Assembly (NCBI RefSeq): GCF_947302755.1
Contig: NZ_CAMYWM010000003.1
Coordinates: 1-56,687 of the forward strand
DNA: 56,687 nt
DNA from: an uncultured Anaerovibrio sp.
GTDB lineage: Bacteria; Bacillota; Negativicutes; Selenomonadales; Selenomonadaceae
Direction of reading: 5' to 3'
Part shown: positions 9,598 to 18,800 of the stretch, piece by piece
How the letters are laid out: the number at the start of each line of letters is the position of its first letter
How positions within the stretch are numbered: the first letter of the stretch is position 1
The notes under the pieces: model-generated
Database searches by the model: none
What the model was told of the DNA's origin: nothing
The model's input: the letters and a program-made list of their open reading frames with translations, nothing else
Program-made: the position numbers and the translations under genes

Positions 9598-10791
9598 ATG
9601 GCAAAATATACCACTTCAAAACCAAGCTGGGTTCCTGATGAACCCAATGAAAAATTCGCCTGCAGTGTAATGGGCGGCATTGAGGGGATAAAGGACACCA
9701 CCGTAGGCAACATTAATCCTAATTTATTGAACGGTAAGATGAAGCCAAGACGGCGTCTGGTCTTAAGTGAGGATGATTATGTCAACGGGGTACTTAAGGG
9801 TGACCGCATGACATTATCCCGGGCTATAACTCTCATTGAAAGTAACAATTCCAAGCATTTTGCCAAGGCACAGCGGGTATTGCAAAGGCTTTTACCACAT
9901 ACTGGAAAAGCACTTAGAATAGGTATTACCGGTGTGCCGGGAGCTGGCAAGAGTACCATTATCGAAGCCTTCGGTAATATGCTTTGTGATGCTGGCCATA
10001 GGGTGGCCGTCTTGTCCGTGGACCCGACGAGCTCTGTTACCAAGGGCTCCATATTGGGCGACAAAACGAGAATGGGAACCCTTTCCCGCCGTCAGGAGGC
10101 CTTTATAAGGCCTTCTCCTGCGGGAGGTACCCTGGGCGGTGTAGCCAGAAAAAGCCGGGAAACCATGCTTATGTGCGAGGCAGCAGGGTATGATATTATC
10201 TTAATTGAAACCGTTGGCGTAGGCCAATCGGAAACCACTGTACGGTCCATGGTGGATTTCTTTATGCTCGTTGTGCTTACCGGTGCCGGTGATGACCTGC
10301 AGGGTATCAAGAAGGGCATAATGGAGCTGGCTGATGCCATAGTTATCAATAAGGCCGATGGGGATAACCTGCTGAAGGCCAAGGTGGCCCGAGGTGAATA
10401 CGAGCGGATGATTGAATACATCCGTCCGGCCACTGACGGCTGGCCAACCCACGCCTATCTGTGCTCCGCCTATACAAAATACGGTCTGCCGGAGCTCTGG
10501 AAGGTAATTCAGGCCTTTAAGGAAATGACCACGGAAAGTGGCGTGTTTAATAAAAGGCGTAACCGTCAGCTTTTGGAATGGATGTACAGCATGATTGATG
10601 AACACCTTCACAGCCTGTTTTTTGATGATCCGGTGATAACCGGCAGAATGCCGGAGGTGAAGGAGGCTGTACTCAACGGTGTAATTTCACCTACCCAGGC
10701 GGTAAAGGAGCTGATAAATATGTTCGATGTGGACATGGCAGCCCGCCGTCAGGTGGATATATTCCATCCGGAAGCCGAGGTGAAGTCCTGA
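9598..10791 (+). CDS. meaB: Methylmalonyl-CoA mutase-associated GTPase MeaB (ArgK family), N-terminally extended
   Basis: 397-residue G3E-family GTPase that chaperones loading of adenosylcobalamin into the mutase and protects it from inactivation. Walker A is GVPGAGKST near residue 110, followed by VDPTSS, the ETVGVGQSE switch and NKAD specificity motif. A MeaB normally begins close to the GDRMTLSRAITLIES helix; here about 65 residues come before it (WVPDEPNEKF, then GIEGIKDTTVG), which I do not recognise. The start is twelve bases after mutB. It is a close paralogue of the second MeaB at 15295, which lacks this extension, so each mutase seems to have its own chaperone. Confidence 0.92.
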   Translation: MAKYTTSKPSWVPDEPNEKFACSVMGGIEGIKDTTVGNINPNLLNGKMKPRRRLVLSEDDYVNGVLKGDRMTLSRAITLIESNNSKHFAKAQRVLQRLLPHTGKALRIGITGVPGAGKSTIIEAFGNMLCDAGHRVAVLSVDPTSSVTKGSILGDKTRMGTLSRRQEAFIRPSPAGGTLGGVARKSRETMLMCEAAGYDIILIETVGVGQSETTVRSMVDFFMLVVLTGAGDDLQGIKKGIMELADAIVINKADGDNLLKAKVARGEYERMIEYIRPATDGWPTHAYLCSAYTKYGLPELWKVIQAFKEMTTESGVFNKRRNRQLLEWMYSMIDEHLHSLFFDDPVITGRMPEVKEAVLNGVISPTQAVKELINMFDVDMAARRQVDIFHPEAEVKS

Positions 10792-10792
10792 A

Positions 10793-11359
10793 ATGTATAC
10801 CAAGAAAATTTATTTCTCCGGCGGCAGCTTTCATGAGCTGCAGGCGGTGTTTGAAGAGCTGTCCGGCGTAGTGAAGGTAAGGACCGGCTACATTAATCCC
10901 GACAAGTCCCCGGTAGATTATGAAGGGGCTGTGGGAGGACAGGTTAAGACCGTAATGGGTATCTGCGTTGAATACAATCCAAAGAAAATTGATGTTTCCA
11001 GCCTGCTTGATATCTTGTTTTCTGTTACTGATCCCTACAGTGAAAATCGTCAGGGTGATTTAATTGGTCCGATGTATACGTGTGGAATATACTATAATAC
11101 TCCAGAAGATTTACCCCAAATACAGCTTCATTTAAATTTTATGGCCAATAGAACCAACCCACCGGCGGTGACGGGAAGCAATCTGACCATTAACGATCCG
11201 GTAAGTGATCAGAAGCAGAGGCGCCGGCTTCATGTCAGGTCGGAAGAATTAATGCTCTTTGTGGAGGCTGAGGATGCACATCAGGAATATTTAAAAAAGC
11301 ATCCTGATGCAAGGACGCAAATTGATATCAAAAAGTTCAAGGAGTATATCAATTCCTGA
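10793..11359 (+). CDS. MsrA-like protein lacking the catalytic cysteine (probable pseudoenzyme)
   Basis: 188 residues that follow the methionine-S-sulfoxide reductase A fold from end to end: GGSF where MsrA has GGCFW, then GVVKVRTGYI, PVDYEGAV, VEYNPKKIDVSSLLDILF, DPYSENRQGD, IYYNT and the C-terminal AHQEYLKKHP. The nucleophilic Cys is Ser (residue 11), the next aromatic is His, and the Glu of the GHAE motif is also missing, while the NRQGD aspartate and a Tyr remain. By family knowledge it should not reduce methionine sulfoxide. It begins one base after the meaB stop and shares the riboswitch operon, suggesting a role tied to MutAB, perhaps binding, but this is only inference. A terminator follows. 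Confidence 0.8.
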   Translation: MYTKKIYFSGGSFHELQAVFEELSGVVKVRTGYINPDKSPVDYEGAVGGQVKTVMGICVEYNPKKIDVSSLLDILFSVTDPYSENRQGDLIGPMYTCGIYYNTPEDLPQIQLHLNFMANRTNPPAVTGSNLTINDPVSDQKQRRRLHVRSEELMLFVEAEDAHQEYLKKHPDARTQIDIKKFKEYINS

Positions 11360-11408
11360 ACAAAATGTGAATTAACTTCTGTAATTGACAAAAAAACATT
11401 ATTATGAA

Positions 11409-11437
11409 GGGGATGGCGAAAGCTGTCCTCTTTATTT
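11409..11437 (+). terminator. Terminator of the riboswitch operon
   Basis: GGGGATGGC (11409-11417), GAAA tetraloop and GCTGTCCTC (11422-11430), with some G-U pairs, followed by TTTATTT. Confidence 0.7.
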
Positions 11438-11461
11438 GTATGACAATTTATGTAACTTTTC

Positions 11462-11644
11462 TTGACTCAGCCCCCGTGTAGTGGTAGACTTTGAGTGATG
11501 TATAATGTTTATATGCGAGAACGTATAACTATGATTGGCCTGCATTATACCTAAAAGTTATGATTGCCAGTCACAGAGAATAACACATACGTATCGCACA
11601 GAAAATTTTTAGTCGCATACAACGACTTTAGGGGAGGATTTTCG
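11462..11644 (+). promoter_or_regulatory. Promoter and leader of the second propionate operon
   Basis: A perfect TATAAT lies at 11501-11506. A TTGACT is found at 11462, too far upstream (33 bases) to pair with it, so the -35 is poor or another activator is used. The following leader is about 135 bases, has a small hairpin AGTCG (11611-11615) with CGACT (11623-11627) and ends in GGGGAGGA before the CoA-transferase ATG. No riboswitch is recognised in it. Confidence 0.45.
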
Positions 11645-13150
11645 ATGATTGACATTCTCGACAGGGTACGCAACAAGGAATTGCAGGCTAAGATTGTAAC
11701 TGCTGAAGAGGCAGCTGCATTCATTAAGCCAGGTATGAATGTTGGTACCTCCGGCTTCACACCATCAGGTTATCCAAAGGCTGTTCCAATGGCTTTGGCT
11801 GCTCGCATGGAAAAGGAGCATTTCAAGATTAACCTTTGGACCGGCGCTTCTACCGGTGATGAAGAGGACGGATGTCTTGCAAGAGCTGATGGTATTGCAT
11901 TCCGTATGCCATACCAGACTAACAAGGATATGCGTAATGCTATTAACAGCGGTAAGATTGAGTATGCTGACCTGCATCTGTCCGAGTCTGCACAGCTGGC
12001 TCGTTATGGATATTTAGGCGGCAAGATCGATGTGGCTATCGTAGAGGCTTGTGCTATTACTGAAGAAGGTAATATCATTCCTACTACTTCCATGGGTAAC
12101 ACTGCATCCTATGTTCAGACTGCTGATGTAGTTATCGTTGAGGTAAATACCAGTCAGCCACTGGAATTGGAAGGTATGCATGATGTATATGTTCCTTTGG
12201 ATCCGCCAAATCGTCTCCCAATTCCTGTTGTTAAGCCTAACGACAGAATTGGTACTCCATATATTCCTTGTACTCCAGATAAAATCAAGTACATCGTACC
12301 TTGCGACATTACCGACAAGGTTCGTCCACTTGGTGAAATCGACGAGAACTCCCGCAAAATGTCCCAGAACTTTATTGAACTGCTCCATGCAGAAGTAAAG
12401 GCTGGCCGCATGCCTAAGAACCTGCTGCCATTGCAGTCCGGTGTAGGCGCAGTTGCCAATGCAGTCATTAGCGGATTTGTTGAATCTGATCTGAAGGATC
12501 TCTCAGTTTACACTGAGGTTATCCAGGATGGTATGTTTGACCTGATTGATGCCGGAAAGCTGAATTTCGCCTCCGGTACTTCCCTGTCACCATCCCCAGA
12601 GGGCTTGAAGCGTTTCTATGATAACATTAAGGAATACAGAAAGCATATTGTGCTTCGTCCACAGGAAATCGCCAATAGCCCGGAGGTTGCACGTCGCATC
12701 GGTGTAATCGCCATGAACACCGCCATCGAGGCAGATATTTATGGCAACATCAACTCTACCCACATCATGGGTACCAAGATGATGAACGGAATCGGTGGTT
12801 CCGGTGATTTCGCCCGCAACGCTTACCTGACTGTATTCTTCACCGTATCTACTGCCAAGGATGGAAAGATTTCTTCCATCGTTCCTATGGTTTCCCATGT
12901 AGACCATACTGAGCATGATGTAGATATTATTGTTACTGAGCAGGGTCTGGCTGATCTCCGTGGTCTGTCTCCACGTCAGCGTGCAAAGGTTATCATTGAG
13001 AACTGTGCACATCCAGACTTTAAGCCTATGCTGATGGACTACTATGAGAGGGCATTGGCAGAAACCAAGAGTGCTCATACTCCACACATTTTACATGAAG
13101 CACTTTCTTGGCATGAAAGATTTATGAAAACAGGCACAATGAAGAAATAA
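11645..13150 (+). CDS. Succinate CoA-transferase (propionyl-/acetyl-CoA:succinate, class I)
   Basis: 501-residue enzyme of the acetyl-CoA hydrolase/transferase family (Cat1, ScpC, AarC). It moves CoA from propionyl-CoA or acetyl-CoA to succinate, producing the succinyl-CoA used by the mutase encoded next and releasing propionate. The family's catalytic glutamate is in [12 protein letters not shown], near residue 289, and the glycine-rich NGIGGSGDF and [13 protein letters not shown] blocks near the C-terminus are conserved. The ATG at 11645 follows GGGGAGGA; a longer frame from 11564 lacks a site. Codon use is strongly biased (CGT, GGT, ATC, TTC, AAC), as for abundant central-metabolism enzymes. 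The acyl donor preference is inferred from the neighbours. Confidence 0.88.
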   Translation: MIDILDRVRNKELQAKIVTAEEAAAFIKPGMNVGTSGFTPSGYPKAVPMALAARMEKEHFKINLWTGASTGDEEDGCLARADGIAFRMPYQTNKDMRNAINSGKIEYADLHLSESAQLARYGYLGGKIDVAIVEACAITEEGNIIPTTSMGNTASYVQTADVVIVEVNTSQPLELEGMHDVYVPLDPPNRLPIPVVKPNDRIGTPYIPCTPDKIKYIVPCDITDKVRPLGEIDENSRKMSQNFIELLHAEVKAGRMPKNLLPLQSGVGAVANAVISGFVESDLKDLSVYTEVIQDGMFDLIDAGKLNFASGTSLSPSPEGLKRFYDNIKEYRKHIVLRPQEIANSPEVARRIGVIAMNTAIEADIYGNINSTHIMGTKMMNGIGGSGDFARNAYLTVFFTVSTAKDGKISSIVPMVSHVDHTEHDVDIIVTEQGLADLRGLSPRQRAKVIIENCAHPDFKPMLMDYYERALAETKSAHTPHILHEALSWHERFMKTGTMKK

Positions 13151-13167
13151 TAGGAGGATATTTCACT

Positions 13168-14814
13168 ATGAGCAATGAAAAGATTCAGGCTGGCTTAGAT
13201 AAATATAATGCCAGCGTAGAAAAAGCTACTTCAAAGTTCCCAGAGCGTCCTAACCTGCCAGAGCAGCGTCTGTACACTCCACTTGATATCAAGGACACCG
13301 ACTATGCTGATGAAATTGGTTTCCCTGGTATGTATCCTTATACCCGTGGCGTACAGCCTACCATGTATCGTGGCCGTTTCTGGACTATGCGTATGTATGC
13401 TGGCTTCTCTACTGCGGCTGAATCCAATAAGCGTTATCGCTATCTGATCGAGTCCGGTGCTACTGGTCTCTCCTGTGCATTTGACCTTCCTACCCAGATT
13501 GGTTATGACTCTGATGATCCTATTTCTGAGGGTGAGGTTGGTAAGGTAGGCGTTGCCATCGATTCCCTGGCTGATATGGAGGTTCTCTTCGACCAGATCG
13601 ACCTTGGCAAGGTTTCTACCTCTATGACTATCAACGCTCCTGCATCTGTACTGCTTTCCATGTACATTGCAGTTGCTGAGAAGCAGGGTGTTCCTGCTGA
13701 CCAGCTGAAGGGTACTATTCAGAATGATATTCTGAAGGAGTATGCAGCACGTGGTACTTATATTTTCCCTCCACGTCCTTCCATGCGTTTGATCACTAAC
13801 ATCTTTGAGTATTGCTCCAAGAATGTTCCAAAATGGAATACCATTTCCATTTCCGGTTATCATATTCGTGAGGCAGGTTCCACTGCTTCCCAGGAAATCG
13901 CATTTACTATTGCAGATGGTATTGCATACTGCGAGGCTGCCATTAAGGCCGGTCTCCACATCGATGATTTTGCAGGCCGTCTGTCCTTCTTCTGGAATGC
14001 TCATAACAACGTACTTGAGGAAGTTGCCAAGTTCCGTGCTTCCCGTCGCGTATGGGCCAAGGTTATGAAGGAGCGTTTCCACGCTGAGAAGCCTAAATCC
14101 ATGATGCTTCGCGTACATACTCAGACTGCCGGTTCCATGCTGACTGCTCAGCAGCCTAACAACAACATTATCCGTGTTGCTCTCCAGACTGCTGCTGCTG
14201 TTATGGGTGGCACCCAGTCCCTCCACACTAACTCCCGTGATGAGGCTTTGGCACTTCCTACCGAGGAGTCTGTAATGATCGCTCTCCGTACTCAGCAGAT
14301 TGTTGCTTATGAGTCCGGTCTGGCTGACGTAATCGATCCATTGGCTGGTTCCTACTATGTAGAGGCTCTTACCAATAAGATTGAGAAGGAAGCTTGGGAA
14401 TACATCAAGAAGATTGATGAAATCGGCGGTGCTGTTGCAGCTATCGAGAAGGGCTATATCCAGAAGGAAATCCAGGATTCCGCTTACAAGTGGCAGATGG
14501 ATGTTGAGTCTGGTGCAAAGACCATCGTTGGTGTTAACAAGTTCCAGATTGAAGAGGAGCCACCTAAGGGTCTGCTGAAGGTAGATGCTTCCGTAGGTGT
14601 TGCACAGTGCAAGCGTCTGGCTGATATGAAGGCTAAGCGTGACAATGATGCTGTTAAGTCTGCTCTTGCTGATCTGAAGAAGGCTTGTCAGGATGAAAAT
14701 GAAAACCTCATGCCACATATTCTGAATGCAGTACGCACCTATGCAACTCTCGGTGAGATTTGCGGCGTAATGCGTGAAGTATTTGGTGAGTATGAAGCTC
14801 ATGTAAATCTTTAA
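13168..14814 (+). CDS. Methylmalonyl-CoA mutase, stand-alone catalytic subunit (split type)
   Basis: 548-residue substrate-barrel subunit without a cobalamin domain; the latter is the next gene. It is of the archaeal/Veillonella split type: [45 protein letters not shown] and [11 protein letters not shown]. Tyr before AGFST and Arg in [10 protein letters not shown] match the methylmalonyl-CoA-specific residues (Tyr89/Arg207) and argue against isobutyryl- or 2-hydroxyisobutyryl-CoA mutase, which share the split layout. AGGAGG precedes the ATG. It is only distantly related to MutB at 7384, so the two mutases are not a recent duplication. Codon bias is very strong, so this is probably the main catabolic enzyme. 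Confidence 0.93.
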   Translation: MSNEKIQAGLDKYNASVEKATSKFPERPNLPEQRLYTPLDIKDTDYADEIGFPGMYPYTRGVQPTMYRGRFWTMRMYAGFSTAAESNKRYRYLIESGATGLSCAFDLPTQIGYDSDDPISEGEVGKVGVAIDSLADMEVLFDQIDLGKVSTSMTINAPASVLLSMYIAVAEKQGVPADQLKGTIQNDILKEYAARGTYIFPPRPSMRLITNIFEYCSKNVPKWNTISISGYHIREAGSTASQEIAFTIADGIAYCEAAIKAGLHIDDFAGRLSFFWNAHNNVLEEVAKFRASRRVWAKVMKERFHAEKPKSMMLRVHTQTAGSMLTAQQPNNNIIRVALQTAAAVMGGTQSLHTNSRDEALALPTEESVMIALRTQQIVAYESGLADVIDPLAGSYYVEALTNKIEKEAWEYIKKIDEIGGAVAAIEKGYIQKEIQDSAYKWQMDVESGAKTIVGVNKFQIEEEPPKGLLKVDASVGVAQCKRLADMKAKRDNDAVKSALADLKKACQDENENLMPHILNAVRTYATLGEICGVMREVFGEYEAHVNL

Positions 14815-14831
14815 TTGGAGGTAAATGAGAA

Positions 14832-15221
14832 ATGGCTAAAGTTAGAGTATTAGTAGCAAAACCAGGCCTTGATGGCCATGACCGTGGTGCAAAGGTAGTT
14901 GCCAGAGCACTTCGTGATGCTGGCTTTGAGGTTATCTATACAGGTCTCCGTCAGACTCCAGAGCAGATTGCTGAAGCAGCTTTGCAGGAGGACGTTAATG
15001 TTGTGGCTATGTCCATCCTTTCCGGTGCACATCCACACCTCTTCCCTAAGGTTGTTAACCTGCTCCGCGAGAAGGGCATGAATGATGTTCTTATCATTGG
15101 CGGCGGTGTTATTCCTGAGACTGATATCCCAGCTCTGAAGGAAGCAGGCATTGCCGAGGTATTTACTCCAGGTACCCCAACCGGCGATATTGTTGAATTC
15201 ATTAAGGCTAACGTTAAATAA
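14832..15221 (+). CDS. Methylmalonyl-CoA mutase, separate cobalamin-binding subunit
   Basis: 129-residue B12-binding domain protein, equal in length to the C-terminal domain of fused mutases. DGHDRG at about residues 14-19 supplies the cobalt-ligating His, followed by SILSGAH and IGGGVIP that line the nucleotide tail, and a final TPGTPTGDI loop. It completes the catalytic subunit encoded 17 bases upstream. GGAGG lies about 11 bases before the ATG. Confidence 0.95.
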   Translation: MAKVRVLVAKPGLDGHDRGAKVVARALRDAGFEVIYTGLRQTPEQIAEAALQEDVNVVAMSILSGAHPHLFPKVVNLLREKGMNDVLIIGGGVIPETDIPALKEAGIAEVFTPGTPTGDIVEFIKANVK

Positions 15222-15294
15222 TTAGTTATGATACAGCAGGGATGATGGCTGCATTGGCGGCTGTCATCCTATTGCTGGTAACGGTGGTGCATAG

Positions 15295-16233
15295 ATGGAC
15301 ATTGTAGAAGAGCTTTTAAAGGGGAACCGACTGGCATTATCCCGTGCGATTACAGCCATCGAAAATGAGACTGATGAAGCTATGGATATTATGAAAAAGC
15401 TTTATCCTCATACTGGTCACGCATTTGTTCTTGGAATTACCGGACCTCCAGGTGCTGGTAAGAGTACCTTGACTGATAAGCTGGCCAGGGCTTACAGAGA
15501 GCAGGGCAAGACAGTTGGTATTATCGCCATTGACCCGACCAGCCCCTTTACCGGTGGTGCTATCCTGGGTGACCGCATCAGAATGAATGGTCTGACCATG
15601 GACGAGGGAGTTTTCATTCGCAGTATGGGAACTCGCGGAAGTCTGGGCGGACTTTCTCATAAGACAGCAGATGCAGTAAAGGCCATGGATGCCTTCGGTA
15701 AGGACATTATTTTCGTCGAGACTGTTGGTGTTGGACAGTCCGAGGTAGATATTGTTAAGGCAGCAGATACAACCATGGTTGTATTAATTCCTGGTATGGG
15801 TGATGACATTCAGGCCATAAAGGCAGGTATCCTTGAAATTGGTGACGTGTTCACCATCAACAAGGCAGATCACGACGGCGCTGACAAGCTAGTTCGTGAA
15901 ATGAACATGATGCTTGATTTGGATGGCTTGATGACAGATTGGCGCCCACCTATTCAAAAGGTAATTGCCAGTCAGAATGAGGGCATTACCGAAACAATCG
16001 AAAACATTGAAAAGCACTTTAAGTATATTTCTGAAAACGGGATATTGACTAAACGCCGTACAGAACGTTCCAAGAACGAGATGCTGGACGTGCTTCATAG
16101 CCGAATCGGTTCGTATATTACCAACAAGCTTGTTGAAACGGGCAAGATGGACGAATATGTTGAAAAGATAAAAGCTAGAGAAACGGATCCTTATACGGTA
16201 GTCAGCCATGTAATGAAGGATATGCTTAAATAA
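15295..16233 (+). CDS. meaB: Methylmalonyl-CoA mutase-associated GTPase MeaB, second copy
   Basis: 312-residue G3E GTPase. Walker A GPPGAGKST near residue 48, IDPTSPFTGG, the FVETVGVGQSE switch region and NKADHDG are all present, and the C-terminal helices that dimerise the protein are intact. It begins directly at the GNRLALSRAI helix, without the N-terminal extension of the copy at 9598. It should load and guard the split mutase. In the 73 bases before it, GGATGA (about 15240) can pair with TCATCC (about 15264), which may be a processing or tuning hairpin inside the operon. Confidence 0.93.
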   Translation: MDIVEELLKGNRLALSRAITAIENETDEAMDIMKKLYPHTGHAFVLGITGPPGAGKSTLTDKLARAYREQGKTVGIIAIDPTSPFTGGAILGDRIRMNGLTMDEGVFIRSMGTRGSLGGLSHKTADAVKAMDAFGKDIIFVETVGVGQSEVDIVKAADTTMVVLIPGMGDDIQAIKAGILEIGDVFTINKADHDGADKLVREMNMMLDLDGLMTDWRPPIQKVIASQNEGITETIENIEKHFKYISENGILTKRRTERSKNEMLDVLHSRIGSYITNKLVETGKMDEYVEKIKARETDPYTVVSHVMKDMLK

Positions 16234-16271
16234 ATAAAGTGTGAATAAAGGATTTAGGGGGAAAAAGTAAA

Positions 16272-16694
16272 ATGGCATTCAAGATTTTAGGCGTAGACCA
16301 CATTGGTATTGCATGCAAGGATTTACAGCAGGGCAAGGATCTCTGGACCACTATTGGCTTGGCTTGCACCGGTGAAGAGACCGTTGCCGAGCAGAAGGTT
16401 ACCACTACCTTCCATCCAACTCCAAACGGTTCTGAGATTGAGCTTCTGGTAGGTACTGCTGATGACAGCCCTATTGCAAAGTTCATCGAAAAGAATGGCG
16501 GCCGTGGTGGTATTCAGCACATCGCTCTCCGTGTTGATGACCTCCCTGCAGCAATTGCTGATCTTCAGGAAAAAGGTATTGTTATGATTGACAAGGCTCC
16601 TCGTAAGGGTGCTGGCGGTGCTGATATCGCATTTGTTCATCCAAAATCTGCTGGTGGCGTTCTCCTCGAACTTTGTCAGCACGAAGACCGTTAA
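16272..16694 (+). CDS. mce: Methylmalonyl-CoA epimerase
   Basis: 140-residue VOC-superfamily enzyme that interconverts (R)- and (S)-methylmalonyl-CoA, linking the mutase product to the decarboxylase. Metal-ligand positions are visible: His in VDHIGIA (residue 10), His in IQHIALRV (near 83) and Glu in LLELCQ (near 134), with a further Glu in the NGSEIELL strand. GGGGG precedes the start. Its place between meaB and the decarboxylase alpha gene fits the pathway order. Confidence 0.94.
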   Translation: MAFKILGVDHIGIACKDLQQGKDLWTTIGLACTGEETVAEQKVTTTFHPTPNGSEIELLVGTADDSPIAKFIEKNGGRGGIQHIALRVDDLPAAIADLQEKGIVMIDKAPRKGAGGADIAFVHPKSAGGVLLELCQHEDR

Positions 16695-16739
16695 TCATAT
16701 TCAAAATACAGCCACTTGTGGTTGATTAGGAGGCAAAAA

Positions 16740-18275
16740 ATGGCTACAGTTCAGGAAAAAATTGAACTTATGAAAGAAAAGAAGGCTCACATTGAGCTTG
16801 GCGGCGGCGAGGCTCGTATTGAGAAGCAGCATGCCAAGGGCAAGATGACTGCCCGTGAGCGTCTTGAGCTCCTCTTTGATGAGGATTCTTTCACGGAACT
16901 GGATGCTTTTGTAAAGCATCGTTGTACTAACTTTGGTCAGGAGAAGAAGGATCTTCCTGCAGAGGGCGTTGTAACCGGTTATGGTACTGTTGATGGCCGT
17001 CTGGTATATGCCTTTGCACAGGACTTCACCGTAGAGGGAGGTTCCCTTGGTGAGATGCATGCAAAGAAGATCTGGAAGGTTCAGGATCTGGCAATGAAGA
17101 TGGGTGCTCCTTGTATCGGCATTAACGATTCCGGCGGTGCCCGCATTCAGGAGGCTGTAGATGCTCTGTCCGGTTATGCCGGTATTTTCTACCGCAATAC
17201 CGCAGCATCCGGTGTTGTTCCTCAGATTTCTGTAATCATGGGACCATGTGCAGGCGGTGCTGTGTATTCTCCAGCTATCACCGACTTTATCTACATGGTT
17301 GACAAGTCTTCCCAGATGTTTATTACCGGCCCGGCAGTTATTAAGTCCGTAACCTATGAGGAGGTTACTGCTGAGGCTTTGGGTGGTGCTATGACTCATA
17401 ACACCAAGTCTGGTGTTGCTCACTTTGTAGCTGCAGACGAGACGGACTGCATTGAGCAGATTCGTTATCTCCTGAGCTTCCTGCCAAGCAACAACATGGA
17501 GACTGCTCCTATGTTTGATACTGGTGATGATCCAGATCGTATGGACGAGAGCTTGAACACCGTTATTCCAGATGACCCTAACCAGCCTTATGATATGAAG
17601 GATATCATTACTGCGTTAGTGGATAACGGCGAGTTCTATGAAGTTCATCAGCATTTTGCTACCAACATCATTACCTGCTTTGCACGTTTTGATGGCCGTA
17701 GCGTAGGTATCATTGCAAATCAGCCTAAGGTTATGGGCGGCTGCCTTGATATTGATGCTTCTGATAAGTCTGCTCGTTTCATTCGGTTCTGCGATGCATT
17801 CAACATCCCACTTGTTAACCTGGTTGACGTACCAGGCTTCCTGCCAGGTGTTGGCCAGGAGCATGGCGGTATCATTCGTCATGGTGCAAAGATGCTGTAT
17901 GCATACAGTGAAGCAACTGTTCCAAAGATTACTGTTATTACCCGTAAGGCTTATGGCGGTTCCTACATCGCTATGTGCTGCCGCGAATTAGGTGCTGACC
18001 AGGTTATGGCTTGGCCTACCTCCGAAATCGCAGTTATGGGTCCTGCCGGTGCAGCTAACATTATCTTCAAGCGTGATGAGCCGGATGTAAAGGCTCAGCA
18101 TACTCAGGATTATGTGGATGAGTTTGCAACTCCTTATAAGGCTGCTGAGCGCGGTTATGCTGATATGGTTATTGAGCCTATCGAGACCCGCCCTCGTATC
18201 ATCACTGCACTGAATGCCTGCGCCTGCAAGCGTGAGGCTATGCCTGCCAAGAAGCACGGCAACATTCCACTTTAA
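16740..18275 (+). CDS. mmdA: Methylmalonyl-CoA decarboxylase alpha subunit (carboxyltransferase)
   Basis: 511-residue acyl-CoA carboxyltransferase, the length of Veillonella MmdA. It transfers the carboxyl group of (S)-methylmalonyl-CoA to the biotin carrier, releasing propionyl-CoA; in the complete enzyme the carboxybiotin is then decarboxylated by a membrane subunit that pumps Na+. Both crotonase-like halves are present: DSGGARIQEAVDALSG and GPCAGGAVYSPA in the first, DVPGFLPGVGQEHGGIIRHGAK and TRKAYGGSYIAMC in the second. The start at 16740 follows AGGAGG; the upstream frame begins inside that site's leader. Highly biased codons. Propionyl-CoA carboxylase beta subunits look similar, but the following carrier gene and operon context favour the decarboxylase. 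Confidence 0.9.
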   Translation: MATVQEKIELMKEKKAHIELGGGEARIEKQHAKGKMTARERLELLFDEDSFTELDAFVKHRCTNFGQEKKDLPAEGVVTGYGTVDGRLVYAFAQDFTVEGGSLGEMHAKKIWKVQDLAMKMGAPCIGINDSGGARIQEAVDALSGYAGIFYRNTAASGVVPQISVIMGPCAGGAVYSPAITDFIYMVDKSSQMFITGPAVIKSVTYEEVTAEALGGAMTHNTKSGVAHFVAADETDCIEQIRYLLSFLPSNNMETAPMFDTGDDPDRMDESLNTVIPDDPNQPYDMKDIITALVDNGEFYEVHQHFATNIITCFARFDGRSVGIIANQPKVMGGCLDIDASDKSARFIRFCDAFNIPLVNLVDVPGFLPGVGQEHGGIIRHGAKMLYAYSEATVPKITVITRKAYGGSYIAMCCRELGADQVMAWPTSEIAVMGPAGAANIIFKRDEPDVKAQHTQDYVDEFATPYKAAERGYADMVIEPIETRPRIITALNACACKREAMPAKKHGNIPL

Positions 18276-18314
18276 TATTTTAGAAAAAATTACGTAAATT
18301 TGGAGGAAAATTAA

Positions 18315-18701
18315 ATGAAGAAGTTCAATATCAAAGTTAATGGTACCGCTTATGAGGTTGAGGTTGAGGAAGTAAAGAGCGCAGCTAAGGCTGCTGCTCC
18401 TAAGGCTGCTCCTGCTGCTCCAAAGGCTGCTCCTGCTCCAGCTGCTGCTCCTGCTCCAGCTAAGAAGGCTGTAGCTGCCGGTGCTGGCGAGACTGCTGTA
18501 GCTGCTCCAATGCCTGGTAAGGTTCTGAAGGTTGTTGCTGGCGAGGGCACTGCTGTTAAGGCCGGCGAAACTGTAGTTATCCTCGAGGCTATGAAGATGC
18601 AGAACGAGATTCCTGCTCCTTGCGATGGTACTGTTAAGGCTGTTAACGTATCCGAGGGCTCCACTGTTGCTGCAGGCGAGGCTATGGTTATCATCGGCTA
18701 A
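18315..18701 (+). CDS. mmdC: Biotin carrier protein of methylmalonyl-CoA decarboxylase (gamma subunit)
   Basis: 128-residue carrier. Residues 1-20 form a short beta segment, about 20-62 are an Ala/Pro/Lys-rich flexible linker, and the C-terminal biotinyl domain has the EAMKMQNEI motif whose middle Lys is biotinylated. It shuttles the carboxyl group from MmdA to the membrane decarboxylase. It is the last gene of the operon; in Veillonella mmdE, mmdD and mmdB accompany mmdA and mmdC, but no such genes follow here. A terminator lies at 18801. Confidence 0.94.
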   Translation: MKKFNIKVNGTAYEVEVEEVKSAAKAAAPKAAPAAPKAAPAPAAAPAPAKKAVAAGAGETAVAAPMPGKVLKVVAGEGTAVKAGETVVILEAMKMQNEIPAPCDGTVKAVNVSEGSTVAAGEAMVIIG

Positions 18702-18705
18702 AATC

Positions 18706-18790
18706 CTATACCTTGCCTTCTCCTATAGGGAAAGGGGACCGCTTACGAGGCAAAGCTAGTCCCGTAAGGGTGGTGGATGAGGTTGTGACA
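18706..18790. repeat. Palindromic intergenic repeat, family 2
   Basis: Compact palindromic segment typical of repeats scattered between genes of gut Firmicutes. CCTT..CCTATAGG..AAGG makes one hairpin (about 18711-18734) and CTTACG (about 18742) pairs with CGTAAG (about 18763), ending in GGTGGATGAGGTTGTGACA. A diverged, inverted relative lies at 46950-47007. Confidence 0.45.
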
Positions 18791-18800
18791 GAATAGTAAA

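Noticed and set aside
11462-11506. TTGACT and TATAAT as one promoter pair
   Set aside because: They are 33 bases apart; only the -10 element is kept as support.
13231-14802. A 523-codon open frame on the minus strand opposite the split mutase gene
   Set aside because: It is an artefact of strong codon bias in the real plus-strand gene; it has no ribosome site, no recognisable domain and mirrors the full sense gene.
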